Assembly (NCBI GenBank): GCA_019217005.1
Contig: JAHBNG010000053.1
Coordinates: forward strand, 28,735 to 92,734
Origin: Chloroflexi bacterium TSY
Lineage (GTDB): Bacteria; Chloroflexota; Anaerolineae; Caldilineales; Caldilineaceae
Direction of reading: 5' to 3'
Length of the DNA stretch: 64,000 nucleotides
The position numbers and the translations under genes are program-made. Position 1 is the stretch's first letter, and each line of letters opens with the position of its first letter. Positions 27,079 to 35,707 of the stretch are shown piece by piece. The notes under the pieces are model-generated. The model had not been told where the DNA came from, made no database searches, and was given only the letters and a program-made list of their open reading frames with translations.

Positions 27079-28851
27079 TCAGTCCTCATCCTCCGCTTCG
27101 AATAACAGATCTACCAGCTCATCCGAATATTGTGCCGCTAGTTGCTGATTGTTTGCCTCTGCTGCTTTGCGAATGCTTTCGGCAACTTCGAGAATCTCTG
27201 CCCGCAAATCCTCGTCGACGTCTGAACGTTCTTGGATCGCTTCTGCCCGCCCCAACAGCGCAGACAAGGTCGGATCGAGGGTCGATTCCGCGCTTTTTTC
27301 CGTTGAACCATCGGCGGCAATCTCATCCAATTTTGCTTGACTTGCGACAATCTCATCCGGACTCAATCGTTGGCGACTGGCCTTGAGCTGTTCGGTTACT
27401 TGTTTACCCGTTGCCCGGTCAGTCACAGTTACATCTAAGATGCCATTGATATCAAGTTGAAAGTTGATATTGACATGAGCAAATCCATCTTCATCAGTCG
27501 GATCGGGCTTCAATTCTTCAACCCTAAAATCGCCCAAGAGTACGTTTTGCGATGCGATAGGACTTTCGCCCTGGTAGACCTTCACGTGAATTGTATCTTG
27601 ATTGGGATGGAGGGTCGAAAACCCTTCACTTTTTTGGACTGGTACAGCAGTGTTGCGTCGAATAAGTGGAGAGAAATGATCGGATTCGATCCCGCCATGC
27701 ATCGTAAAGGTGGCGGTTTCAATGCCAAGAGAAAGAGGCGTTACGTCTACCAGAATCGCATCGATCTCTTCACCGGCGATGATGCCTGCTTGAACAGCTG
27801 CTCCCAATGCAACGGCAGCATCTGGATCAATCTCTGAATGGGGTGCTTGGTCCATGCGCAATTCGACTTTTTCTGCAACTGCCGGGATGCGCGTCGACCC
27901 ACCTACTAACAAGATGCGATCAATCGCGTCAGCATTCAAGTTTGCATCCTTGAGGGCATTGTCAATACATGTAATTGTGTCGGTCAACAGGGTATCAATC
28001 AAGCCAACAAATTCATCACGTGCAATCTCACGCTGGATATGCAGTGGATTGCCATCCGCATCTTCTGCAATATACTCCAAGTTAACGGTTGAATGGGGAT
28101 TTGACGAGAGTTCAATCTTGGCCTCTTCTGCGCTACGTATGAGACGCGCCCAAGCTTGATGGTTTTGCGTGAGATCGATCTCATGCTCTTCTTGAAATTC
28201 ATCTGCTAACAACTTCGCCAATGCTTCATCAAAGTCATCCCCGCCCAAATGATTGTCCCCGGCGGTGGCGAGCACATCGACAACACCAAAGTTTAATTCG
28301 ATGATCGAAACATCAAACGTACCGCCGCCCAGATCATAGACCATGATGTGCAGATGTTCGTCGCTGTCCTGACCTAGACCATAAGCCAGCGCGGCGGCAG
28401 TTGGTTCGTTGATGATTCGTTCAACGCGTAGGCCAGCGATTTCGCCAGCCTCAAGCGTTGCTTGACGTTGCACTTCATTGAAGTAAGCGGGTACCGTGAT
28501 GACGGCTCTCTCAACGGCATACCCAAGAGCTTCTGCGGCGGCCTGTTTGATTGCGCGTAGAATAAAAGCCGAAATTTCTTGCGGTGTATAAGTCTGCTCA
28601 CCCATTGAGACTGATTCGCCACTGCCCATCTTGCGCTTGATTGAACGAATGGTTCGTTCTGGTGCAACAACCCATTGATTATGCGCAGGCGTTCCCACAA
28701 GTGTTTCGCCTGACGAAGAAATGCCTACGACAGAGGGCAGCAATGTCTTGCCATGAATGGGCAACAGTTTGGGGATGCCATCCTGGACAACGCTCAGCGC
28801 TGAGTTTGTCGTCCCCAGATCGATCCCCAGAATTTTATCAGTCATACTCAT
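27079..28851 (-). CDS. Hsp70 family chaperone (DnaK paralogue)
   Basis: About 590 residues. The ATPase domain shows GIDLGTTNSALSVV, VPAYFNEVQRQAT, DLGGGTFDVSIIEL and LLVGGSTRIP. The substrate-binding domain (from about 380) and a helical lid follow, ending in an acidic tail (FEAEDED). It is somewhat shorter than E. coli DnaK (638). It is the last gene of a minus-strand operon with TPR, TPR, J-domain and GrpE genes. The GrpE stop and its ATG overlap in TGATG, so translation is probably coupled; a TTG three bases upstream is also in frame. The specialised co-chaperones suggest a dedicated Hsp70 system, not the housekeeping one. Confidence 0.93.
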   Translation of the reverse strand: MSMTDKILGIDLGTTNSALSVVQDGIPKLLPIHGKTLLPSVVGISSSGETLVGTPAHNQWVVAPERTIRSIKRKMGSGESVSMGEQTYTPQEISAFILRAIKQAAAEALGYAVERAVITVPAYFNEVQRQATLEAGEIAGLRVERIINEPTAAALAYGLGQDSDEHLHIMVYDLGGGTFDVSIIELNFGVVDVLATAGDNHLGGDDFDEALAKLLADEFQEEHEIDLTQNHQAWARLIRSAEEAKIELSSNPHSTVNLEYIAEDADGNPLHIQREIARDEFVGLIDTLLTDTITCIDNALKDANLNADAIDRILLVGGSTRIPAVAEKVELRMDQAPHSEIDPDAAVALGAAVQAGIIAGEEIDAILVDVTPLSLGIETATFTMHGGIESDHFSPLIRRNTAVPVQKSEGFSTLHPNQDTIHVKVYQGESPIASQNVLLGDFRVEELKPDPTDEDGFAHVNINFQLDINGILDVTVTDRATGKQVTEQLKASRQRLSPDEIVASQAKLDEIAADGSTEKSAESTLDPTLSALLGRAEAIQERSDVDEDLRAEILEVAESIRKAAEANNQQLAAQYSDELVDLLFEAEDED

Positions 28852-30275
28852 CAAATATTCCCTTTTTGTTTCGGGTCTGATTCCGTCTGAGTGCTATTGG
28901 AATTATGGGCAACAACGACCTCAGCGTAGCGTAACACACGGTCCTGTTGCCGATATCCTTGACGCAAGACACGGACAACTGTCTCTGTTTCAATGTCGTG
29001 CCGCTCTTCGCGCTCGATCGCCACATGAAGCTGCGGGTCGAACGGCTGATCCTGGGCTAGAATCGGTTGTACGCCGTGGGCTGCCATCAACTGTAAAAAT
29101 CGTTCGCGAACCATATCAAGTCCTTGAAGCCACCCTTGAACCATCGTATGATTTTGAGAACAAACTGCCTCGATCTCGCCCTGATATGAGTTGTGAGATG
29201 AATTGAGTAGAGGATGTGCGATCTCTAAAAGATTGCCGAACGACTGACGCATTCTCTGAAAAACCCCCATTTGTGTCGAGGATTGTATTTCATGTAATAA
29301 ATTGTCTAGTAGTTGACGGTGTACTGTTGTCAAATGCCCCTGTTGTCCATCTAATTTGTCTAGCATTTGTCGTCCGCTTCCCATTGCTAATTCCAGACCA
29401 TCAAGAGTGGGAAGGAGAGCAGCAATTAGTTCACCCTGTGCAGATGTACGAGAGTCATCGACCTGTTTTTGTGTCTCAAGATCACGCCGAGCAAGGACGT
29501 CTTCTCGTCGACTCATTAGCTCCTGCAAAGTCTTTAAGGACTCCGTTATATGACCTTCCTTTGTTTCTCCCAGAGCATTTGCTTTGAACTGGGTACGACT
29601 CACCTGTTTAAATGATTTCGTCAGCTCGTCTAACTGAGTACCGTTTGCCACCATTTGTTCCAGATGTTCAATCTGTTCGTGACGAGCAACCTTATTGATT
29701 AAACGTTCAAGTTGTTCGCGGTCTGCCACCTTCTGGGTGATTGCTTGTGCGAGTGCCTCTATTTGTTCACGGTCTGCCACCTTCTGATTCAATGCTTCTA
29801 TTTGTTCACGGTCGACAACATTCTGCGTTACGATCTGTCGTAGCGATTCAAACTGGTCAAGGTGAGGAAGTTGAGAGACAGTTTTGTAGAGTTCATCAAG
29901 ACGTTCTTGATTGTCTGCCAAACGCAAGTTCAACTCGGACAGACGTTCACGTGTCGCTTGCGCAGCGTTGGGATCAGTTAACGATTGGGTCAACGCGGCA
30001 AGAGATTGAGTATTCAGTTGAGTTTCTGTCTGCAATTTGCTTAGTTGACCCTGCATTGCTTCAAGTTGGCCCATCAGGTTTAACAGACGATGTTCCGCTT
30101 GAGCATTCAATTTGGGTGAATCACTCTGGTTCTCTATGTTGGATCGATCTTCGCTATGAGAAGATTCGTCATGAGAAGAAGAGTCTTCAAAGGAACGCGT
30201 GTTAGTCGAATCATGATCAGATTGGCTGAACCGCTGATCTGAGAGTGGGTTTGAAGATGTACTTAGATCGCTCAT
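28851..30275 (-). CDS. GrpE-like nucleotide exchange factor with extended coiled coil
   Basis: 474 residues, more than twice the usual GrpE length. The N-terminal ~60 residues are Ser/Asp/Asn-rich. Residues 65-240 form a long coiled coil with an internal repeat, DREQIEAL / DREQIEALAQ / DREQLERL, also visible as a DNA repeat near 29700-29825. The C-terminal ~150 residues carry GrpE features: GVQPILAQDQPFDPQLHVAI, VVRVLRQGYRQQDRVLRYAEVVV. GrpE releases ADP from Hsp70; the enlarged coiled coil may act as a thermosensor, spacer or oligomerisation arm (inference). It overlaps both neighbours by a few bases. Confidence 0.85.
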   Translation of the reverse strand: MSDLSTSSNPLSDQRFSQSDHDSTNTRSFEDSSSHDESSHSEDRSNIENQSDSPKLNAQAEHRLLNLMGQLEAMQGQLSKLQTETQLNTQSLAALTQSLTDPNAAQATRERLSELNLRLADNQERLDELYKTVSQLPHLDQFESLRQIVTQNVVDREQIEALNQKVADREQIEALAQAITQKVADREQLERLINKVARHEQIEHLEQMVANGTQLDELTKSFKQVSRTQFKANALGETKEGHITESLKTLQELMSRREDVLARRDLETQKQVDDSRTSAQGELIAALLPTLDGLELAMGSGRQMLDKLDGQQGHLTTVHRQLLDNLLHEIQSSTQMGVFQRMRQSFGNLLEIAHPLLNSSHNSYQGEIEAVCSQNHTMVQGWLQGLDMVRERFLQLMAAHGVQPILAQDQPFDPQLHVAIEREERHDIETETVVRVLRQGYRQQDRVLRYAEVVVAHNSNSTQTESDPKQKGNI

Positions 30276-30628
30276 GATAATTCACGAAAATCCTGTTCCA
30301 TTGGTGTTTTGATCATTTCCATCGCCAGTACGACCAGATCTTCCAAATGAACATCTAGGTCATATTTGGGACGTCGCCGTTTGGGTAGCGGTGGAGGGGG
30401 TTGCAAAAGAAACAGATCGGTGATCGAACGGATATCGGGTGTTCGAAGCTTCTCATAAGCAGCCCGTATCTGTTGAAATTTTTCAGGATCTTTTTCTGGC
30501 GGATGTTGACGCACCATCTGAAAATAGGCACGCTTAATTGTTGCGTCGTCTGATCGTCTCTCGATCTCAAGAACTTCATATGGGTCGAGAACGAAATCAT
30601 CCGAGGTCAAAGAGTTTTCTGAGTTCAT
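30272..30628 (-). CDS. J-domain protein with HPP in place of HPD
   Basis: A short protein of about 118 residues. The J domain runs DPYEVLEI...ATIKRAYFQMVRQHPPEKDPEKFQQIRAAYEKL. The invariant HPD tripeptide, needed in canonical J proteins to stimulate Hsp70 ATP hydrolysis, reads HPP. A Pro-rich segment and a helical tail follow. AGGA 8 nt upstream favours ATG 30628 over 30637. It overlaps the TPR gene upstream and, through ATGA, the GrpE gene downstream. Variant HPP motifs may be normal in this subgroup (family recollection, not checked). If so, it may recruit Hsp70 in a different way. Confidence 0.8.
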   Translation of the reverse strand: MNSENSLTSDDFVLDPYEVLEIERRSDDATIKRAYFQMVRQHPPEKDPEKFQQIRAAYEKLRTPDIRSITDLFLLQPPPPLPKRRRPKYDLDVHLEDLVVLAMEMIKTPMEQDFRELS

Positions 30629-31391
30629 CGATTGCATCCTGATCTAGATTGTCTAAGAAATCATCAATATCGGGCATTTCATCTGGATCGTCCGGTCCAA
30701 ATCGGTTCATCATCTCGAACAGAGAGTTCATCCGATTGCTGAGCAACAGTTCGATCTGCTCTGCTTTCTCGATGAGCTCAGTTTCGCCCGCTTTTTGTGC
30801 CTTGCGTTTTCCTCTGCGGATTAGGCGGCGAGCGGCAGTGCGATCATGTTCACGACGAAAGATATTGAATGCATCCATCAATTCAACGGCACCACTCTCT
30901 GGTACTTCTGCACGCACCCGCTCTTCGTATCGGGCAGCCAGTTTGGGTGCATCTAAACCATGAGCCATTTCCACAATTTCGTACAGCGTGGCAGCTCTTG
31001 TTGGTTGTCTGTCACGCCCATCCGAAATTGCTAGCGCCTCTTCCCAGAATCGCTCGGCCCATTTCTGATCAAGCTCAGCTTCTAAAACGTACTCGCTTTG
31101 GGTCATCCAGAAAGGAGCGAGCAATCCTCGAATCTGCCGAATGTGGGGCAGCATCTCTTCGATGATCTCTTCGCCGTCGTTATGAAGAAGTCGATCCAGA
31201 ACCATATGGATGTTCGACAAATCCTCTGGTGCCGCCTTCCAGGCATCTCGAAAATAGCTCCAGGCTTGCTCGGTATCATCTAGTTCTACATACCATTCAC
31301 CAATATCGAGCAATAAGGTAGGATGGTTAGACAGCTCTTCCAATGCCTCGTTCAAATATTCGATCTTACGGTGAATCGGCTGTGAGAGCAT
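30597..31391 (-). CDS. TPR-like helical protein of the chaperone operon
   Basis: About 264 residues, almost entirely helical, with TPR-type repeats at the N-terminus (HPTLLLDIGEWYVELDDTEQAWSYFRDAWKAAPE) and an acidic C-terminus (DDPDEMPDIDDFLDNLDQD). An earlier in-frame start at 31433 would overlap the previous gene more; ATG 31391 (MLSQPIHRK) is preferred and still overlaps it by 26 bp. The gene also overlaps the J-protein gene downstream. The tight overlaps indicate one functional unit; probable role is substrate or partner binding for the Hsp70 system. Confidence 0.7.
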   Translation of the reverse strand: MLSQPIHRKIEYLNEALEELSNHPTLLLDIGEWYVELDDTEQAWSYFRDAWKAAPEDLSNIHMVLDRLLHNDGEEIIEEMLPHIRQIRGLLAPFWMTQSEYVLEAELDQKWAERFWEEALAISDGRDRQPTRAATLYEIVEMAHGLDAPKLAARYEERVRAEVPESGAVELMDAFNIFRREHDRTAARRLIRRGKRKAQKAGETELIEKAEQIELLLSNRMNSLFEMMNRFGPDDPDEMPDIDDFLDNLDQDAIDELRKLFDLG

Positions 31392-32958
31392 TGGATGTCT
31401 TGCTCCACGCCCCCCCGTTGACATGCTCGACATAGGCTTGTGCCAATAGATTTCTTACCTGGCGATTCTCTGGGTCGAGCGTCAAGATCTTGCGCCAAAT
31501 TGGCACTGGATCGTGCTCCCAACTGGCTTTGTATGTTGCGCCCAAGCGTATCAGAGCAGGAACGTAATCAGGATCGACATTCAGAATCCGTTCGAGTTCA
31601 TTCTCAGCGGCCTCATAATGATCATCGTAGAGTAGGGCATCAGCCAATTTTATACGCAGATCGGTATCTTCTGGTGTATATTTAATGGCGTTTCTCAGGC
31701 AGATAATCTCTTCTTCAACAAGATCAACCCGATCATAGCATTTGGCAGCTTGTCGCCAAACCGCCGCAACTTGCTCGTCTGTCAAGTAGTCGGGATGATC
31801 CTTTTTCCGTGGACGTCTCTTCACCATTTCGCGCCATGCAGTGGCAGCTTGTTCCCAGTTCTCAAGCGCTTCTTCGGCCAAGGCCAGGTTTTGTAGCAAA
31901 TAACGGTTACTCAACGTATTATCGGCGATGCGCCAATGCTCCGCAGCCTCTGACCATTTCTGCTGTTGGGCAGCTACATAGCCAAGATGAAAACGCGCAA
32001 TACTGACGGCCTCAGAAAGTATCTTACTTTTCTGCTCCGCAGGTATCCCTTCGTACGAGTCGATAACCGCCGACCATTCACCTGCATGTCCTAAATCGGT
32101 GACTTTTTCCTGTAGTCGATTGTCCAAGTTTTCTTGCAGCCAAGCTGTCTCCATGCCTTTCGAGGCTTGGTTCCAGGCATCCAACGCAGTGGCAGAGTCT
32201 TTATGACGCATGGCAGCAACGCCACGATAATAGTGGATCTGTGGACTCACATGTGGGAAATCTTCTTTGACCAACGCCGCAACTTGATGCTTATCTGACT
32301 GAGCCACTGAAGTGATGGCACTATCGAAAATATCCACAGGAGCCACATTGGGTTTCTGAGACATCGTTATAAGTGCTTGCCACACATCACGCTGCCCATC
32401 AAATACAGGTTTTTTCAAAGATTCGAGCAACCGATCTAAATCTTGCCCTTTAGCTATCCCTTTAATTGTTGAGATTATGCCAGAATCCTCCGATTCATTC
32501 ACATATTTCTCTTTGGCGCTGTTTATCAGGGCAGATAACGAAGTCAGACCAGAAAGATTGGGATTGATCTTTGCGGCTTGTTCAAGGGCATCTTCAGCCC
32601 GTTCGATCTCGCCAAGATGCATCAATGTTGTTGCTCGATGATAGTGCAGACGATCATCTGCTGGCGCAAGGTCAAGCGCACTGTCCAAGTGGAATAGCCG
32701 CTCGGTTGGTTTAGATTTTGTTGCTGCAGTCCGAAAATGTGCTTCGACTAAAACGCTCCGTACATTCTCTTTTGTTGATGCGTCTTTTGCACCGCTAAAC
32801 GCCACCTTGGCGGTGTTCAGAGCCTCTTCAGTATGACCCTCTTGAAGCAATTGCATTGCATCTCGCACGCGACCAGCTGGGCGCTGCGCTTTTTGCTGGG
32901 CGCGGCGAAATGCTTGTTTCTTTCTGTCTTGCTTTCTTTTTTTGCTTTTCCGTGCCAT
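31366..32958 (-). CDS. TPR repeat protein, first gene of the chaperone operon
   Basis: About 530 residues. A very basic N-terminus (ARKSKKRKQDRKKQAFRRAQQKAQR) is followed by TPR-like repeats, for example LHYHRATTLMHLGEIERAEDALEQAAKINP and IKLADALLYDDHYEAAENELERILNVDPD. The basic segment could bind nucleic acid, ribosomes or membranes. An earlier in-frame start at 33036 exists, but the promoter at 32998-33027 would then be inside the gene, so ATG 32958 (AAGAG upstream) is chosen. It is the leading gene of TPR-TPR-J-GrpE-Hsp70. Confidence 0.8.
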   Translation of the reverse strand: MARKSKKRKQDRKKQAFRRAQQKAQRPAGRVRDAMQLLQEGHTEEALNTAKVAFSGAKDASTKENVRSVLVEAHFRTAATKSKPTERLFHLDSALDLAPADDRLHYHRATTLMHLGEIERAEDALEQAAKINPNLSGLTSLSALINSAKEKYVNESEDSGIISTIKGIAKGQDLDRLLESLKKPVFDGQRDVWQALITMSQKPNVAPVDIFDSAITSVAQSDKHQVAALVKEDFPHVSPQIHYYRGVAAMRHKDSATALDAWNQASKGMETAWLQENLDNRLQEKVTDLGHAGEWSAVIDSYEGIPAEQKSKILSEAVSIARFHLGYVAAQQQKWSEAAEHWRIADNTLSNRYLLQNLALAEEALENWEQAATAWREMVKRRPRKKDHPDYLTDEQVAAVWRQAAKCYDRVDLVEEEIICLRNAIKYTPEDTDLRIKLADALLYDDHYEAAENELERILNVDPDYVPALIRLGATYKASWEHDPVPIWRKILTLDPENRQVRNLLAQAYVEHVNGGAWSKTSNALTADSP

Positions 32959-32997
32959 GTTTCTCTTAAGGGTATGGGTAGTCAAAGATCTGTTAAC

Positions 32998-33027
32998 ATT
33001 GTAATCGCATCTGTTTTTCTGTAACAA
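32998..33027 (-). promoter_or_regulatory. Candidate promoter of the chaperone operon
   Basis: Minus strand: TTGTTA (33027-33022), 18-nt spacer, TACAAT (33003-32998). It predicts a transcript start about 33 nt before the ATG at 32958. No CIRCE-type inverted repeat is seen. Confidence 0.5.
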
Positions 33028-33087
33028 ATATAACAAGAGCAGTTATAAGTTTTAAACAGCTATTGCGGTACGCAAATCATAAACCTC

Positions 33088-33116
33088 TTGACAACACAAA
33101 TAACACATGATACACT
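33088..33116 (+). promoter_or_regulatory. Consensus sigma-70 promoter upstream of the candidate sRNA
   Basis: TTGACA (33088-33093), exactly 17 nt, TACACT (33111-33116). A second, weaker set lies inside the transcribed region: TTGACA (33194-33199), 18 nt, TATCAT (33218-33223), which would give a ~50-nt transcript to the same terminator. Confidence 0.7.
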
Positions 33117-33276
33117 TTCACACACGCACACCAAACCACTAAGCAAAGCAGCACTCTGCCAATTAGCACACAAAAAGCACAGAGGATCCTCTATTGACAA
33201 TTTAAAACAAAGACGAATATCATCTCGTCATCTTAAGGAACAGGAGTCCGGTTTTTGCAGAAACCGGACTTTTTTG
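33117..33276 (+). ncRNA. Candidate small RNA (~155 nt)
   Basis: The stretch between the consensus promoter at 33088-33116 and the strong terminator at 33245-33276 holds no convincing open frame with a ribosome binding site. It contains the palindrome AGAGGATCCTCT (33181-33192). A promoter-terminator pair enclosing ~155 nt of non-coding sequence is the standard signature of an independently transcribed sRNA. It is divergent from the chaperone operon and ~640 bp upstream of an ABC exporter. Function is unknown. Confidence 0.55.
33245..33276 (+). terminator. Intrinsic terminator
   Basis: A perfect 10-bp stem AGTCCGGTTT / AAACCGGACT with loop TTGCAG, followed by TTTTTT. This is the clearest rho-independent terminator in the window, and no annotated gene ends upstream of it on this strand. 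Confidence 0.85.
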
Positions 33277-33343
33277 GCTTGTATTTCGCCAGTATTTTAA
33301 TATACATAGCCTTTCAGAAAAGATTTTCCTGTCGTTGATGGCG

Positions 33344-33387
33344 TTTCAGCCAGTCAGCTCGTCAGCTCTCTGGCTGACCGGCTGAAA
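33344..33387. repeat. Large hairpin
   Basis: TTTCAGCCAGTCAGC (33344-33358) pairs with GCTGACCGGCTGAAA (33373-33387): a 15-bp stem with one G-U and a 14-nt loop. It has no T-tract. It lies between the candidate sRNA and MITE-1 and has no known association. Confidence 0.5.
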
Positions 33388-33420
33388 TGCTGACAAGCTA
33401 CTGTTTTGCGTGGAAAAACA

Positions 33421-33576
33421 GGGGTGGTTCATTTTAGGCGGACAATTAGGTTTACATTTTTGCAAAGAGAAAAGATGTTTATATTTTCTACTTTGAGCCA
33501 TGCTCAGGCAGAAAATGACCTCAATATAGATTTTTATCTATGTATCAAAAGTGTAAACCTAATTCTGAACCACCCC
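33421..33576. mobile_element. MITE-1, 156-bp non-autonomous element related to IS-C
   Basis: Its ends are GGGGTGGTTCA (left) and the complement of GGGGTGGTTCAGAA (right), with a second block AATTAGGTTTACA repeated inward on both sides. The 8-bp target duplication GAAAAACA flanks it perfectly (33413-33420 and 33577-33584). The right end matches the right end of IS-C at 22 of 25 bases, and IS-C also makes 8-bp duplications, so IS-C-type transposase probably moves it. It carries no gene. The ~330 bp from here to the exporter start shows no other gene. Confidence 0.85.
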
Positions 33577-33912
33577 GAAAAACATTATCTGAACATCTAT
33601 AGCATGAAGAACCAAATAAGAATAGCCTAATGATCATAAATTCTTCGTGGTCCTTTGAGGTTTTGGAAACGAAAATAGAGTCACAGACAGGAGAATCATA
33701 ATACACAAATAGCTCACAATAACCACTAAAGAACCTATCCGAAAAGTGGTCGTGCGTCCGACCAGCTTTTTGAATATGGATGCATCGTCACAGGACTTTT
33801 CGGATCAGCACAAAGTATCAGAGCAGCAGTACATTGCCCGTTATCTTCGCACTATCGCAAACGCGAAACCCCTTTGCAACTAAATTTCTACAACATCTGG
33901 AGGAAATATTGA

Positions 33913-35661
33913 ATGAAACTCCCTATCGCGCAGTACTTCCAGCTTCTCTCAACATATTTGCGTCCCCAACGCCAGCGAGTTGTAGTGCTCACCGTCCTCA
34001 TCTTGGCAACCATCGGATTTCAACTGTTTGCCCCTCAAATTGTCCGCCGTTTTATCGATGAAGCACAATCAGGAGCAGACCTTCAAAGGCTCACACAGAC
34101 GGGTCTACTCTTTCTGCTTGTCACGCTCATGAATCAGCTCTTCCGTTTTGGTGCAGCATATGTTACAGAGGATGTTAAATGGCGAGCAACGAACTGGCTC
34201 CGTAATGATCTCGCTGCGCACTGCATGAAGCTGGATATGAGCTTCCACAACGAGTATACACCCGGATCCATGATCGAACGGACAGATGGCGATGTGCAAG
34301 AACTATCCAACTTTCTTTCACAATTTATTCTGCGCATTCTCGGCAATGCACTGTTATTGGTCGGTGTTCTTGTGATGCTCTATCGTGAAGAGTGGGTTAT
34401 TGGCCTGGCCTTCTCAATCTTTTCAGTGTTGATGTTTACTGCATTGATTCGCACGGTCAGTTTTGGTGTTCCTTTCTGGGAAGAAGAGCGTGAAGCATCT
34501 TCTCAGATGTTTGGTGGCATTGAGGAATGGCTCGGCGGGACCGAAGATATTAGTTCCAGTGGTGGCGGGCTTTACATAATTGATAGTTTACAGAGAGCGA
34601 CCTATTCGCTCTATCGTGCTGCTCGAAAGGCGTTTTTGGTTGGAATGCTCACATGGGGTCTCTCGGGTCTCCTCTTTACCCTCGGAATGGCCCTCTCGCT
34701 TGGTCTGGGTGCATGGTTGTTTCAAGCGGGGACTATCACGATCGGGACTGTCTATCTGATCATGAGCTACAGCAACGCTCTGCAACGCCCCATTCAACAA
34801 CTTGCGCGTGAGTTACAGGATCTTCAAGCAGCGACTGCCAGCATTGGTCGCATTCGTGAACTGCTCAACATTCAACCCGTTGTCAAAGATGCAGCACATC
34901 CCCTCACACTACCAAGTGGTCCGCTCGATATCGAATTCGACCATGTCTCATTCAGCTACAACGAAAATGAACCGGTTCTCTCCGAAGTAGACTTTCATTT
35001 GAGTGCCGGTCAGGTTCTTGGATTACTGGGGCGAACAGGCAGTGGCAAAACAACAATCACCCGTCTGCTCTTTCGTCTCTATGATCCAACCGACGGTGTC
35101 GTCAAATTGGGTGACCACGACATACGCCAAGTGGCATTGGATGATATTCGTCACTCGGTGGGGATCGTGACCCAGGAAGTTCAGCTATTCCGAGCATCGG
35201 TGCGAGACAATCTCACATTTTTTGACCCAATAGTTTCCGATGAACAGATCGAAGATACATTAGAGATGGTAGGACTCGATCACTGGTATCACGCGTTGGC
35301 GCACGGCCTTGACACGCGGCTTGATGCAAGTGGACGCGGTCTTTCGGCGGGTCAAGCACAGCTACTGGCTTTTACGCGAGTGTTTCTCAAAGATCCTGGC
35401 CTGGTCATATTGGACGAAGCCTCCTCGCGATTGGATCCGGTAACGGAACATTTGATAGAACGAGCGGTCGACCGCTTGCTTTCCAACCGGACAGCCATCA
35501 TCGTGGCGCATCGGCTCTCAACCATTCAACGTGCAGACCAGATTCTGATTCTTCAGGACGGACAGGTGCGTGAACACGGGGATAGAATTGCCCTCTCTGC
35601 CGATCCAAAATCACACTTTTCGCATCTTTTGCAAACGGGGATGGAGCAGGTACTTGCATAG
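33913..35661 (+). CDS. ABC exporter half-transporter (catalytic-site subunit)
   Basis: 582 residues: a six-helix exporter domain (1 to ~320) and an ATPase domain with Walker A GRTGSGKT (about 373-380), signature GLSAGQAQ (LSAGQ instead of LSGGQ, about 477), Walker B VILDEASSRLDP (about 500) and the H-loop IVAHRLST. The catalytic Glu is present. GGAGG lies 9 nt before the ATG. The next gene is a second half-transporter; together they look like a heterodimeric exporter of the BmrCD/TM287-288 kind. Substrate is unknown; drugs, lipids or peptides are typical. Confidence 0.88.
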   Translation: MKLPIAQYFQLLSTYLRPQRQRVVVLTVLILATIGFQLFAPQIVRRFIDEAQSGADLQRLTQTGLLFLLVTLMNQLFRFGAAYVTEDVKWRATNWLRNDLAAHCMKLDMSFHNEYTPGSMIERTDGDVQELSNFLSQFILRILGNALLLVGVLVMLYREEWVIGLAFSIFSVLMFTALIRTVSFGVPFWEEEREASSQMFGGIEEWLGGTEDISSSGGGLYIIDSLQRATYSLYRAARKAFLVGMLTWGLSGLLFTLGMALSLGLGAWLFQAGTITIGTVYLIMSYSNALQRPIQQLARELQDLQAATASIGRIRELLNIQPVVKDAAHPLTLPSGPLDIEFDHVSFSYNENEPVLSEVDFHLSAGQVLGLLGRTGSGKTTITRLLFRLYDPTDGVVKLGDHDIRQVALDDIRHSVGIVTQEVQLFRASVRDNLTFFDPIVSDEQIEDTLEMVGLDHWYHALAHGLDTRLDASGRGLSAGQAQLLAFTRVFLKDPGLVILDEASSRLDPVTEHLIERAVDRLLSNRTAIIVAHRLSTIQRADQILILQDGQVREHGDRIALSADPKSHFSHLLQTGMEQVLA

Positions 35662-35707
35662 AGCCATATCGAAAAATGAAATACTTTGCATAAGGAGAAA
35701 TCAGACA

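Noticed and set aside
29690..29830. Direct repeats as a mobile or regulatory repeat array
   Set aside because: They encode the heptad repeat of the GrpE coiled coil in frame.
33406..33630. A 74-codon open frame across MITE-1
   Set aside because: It spans both MITE ends, has no good ribosome binding site and no recognisable protein features.
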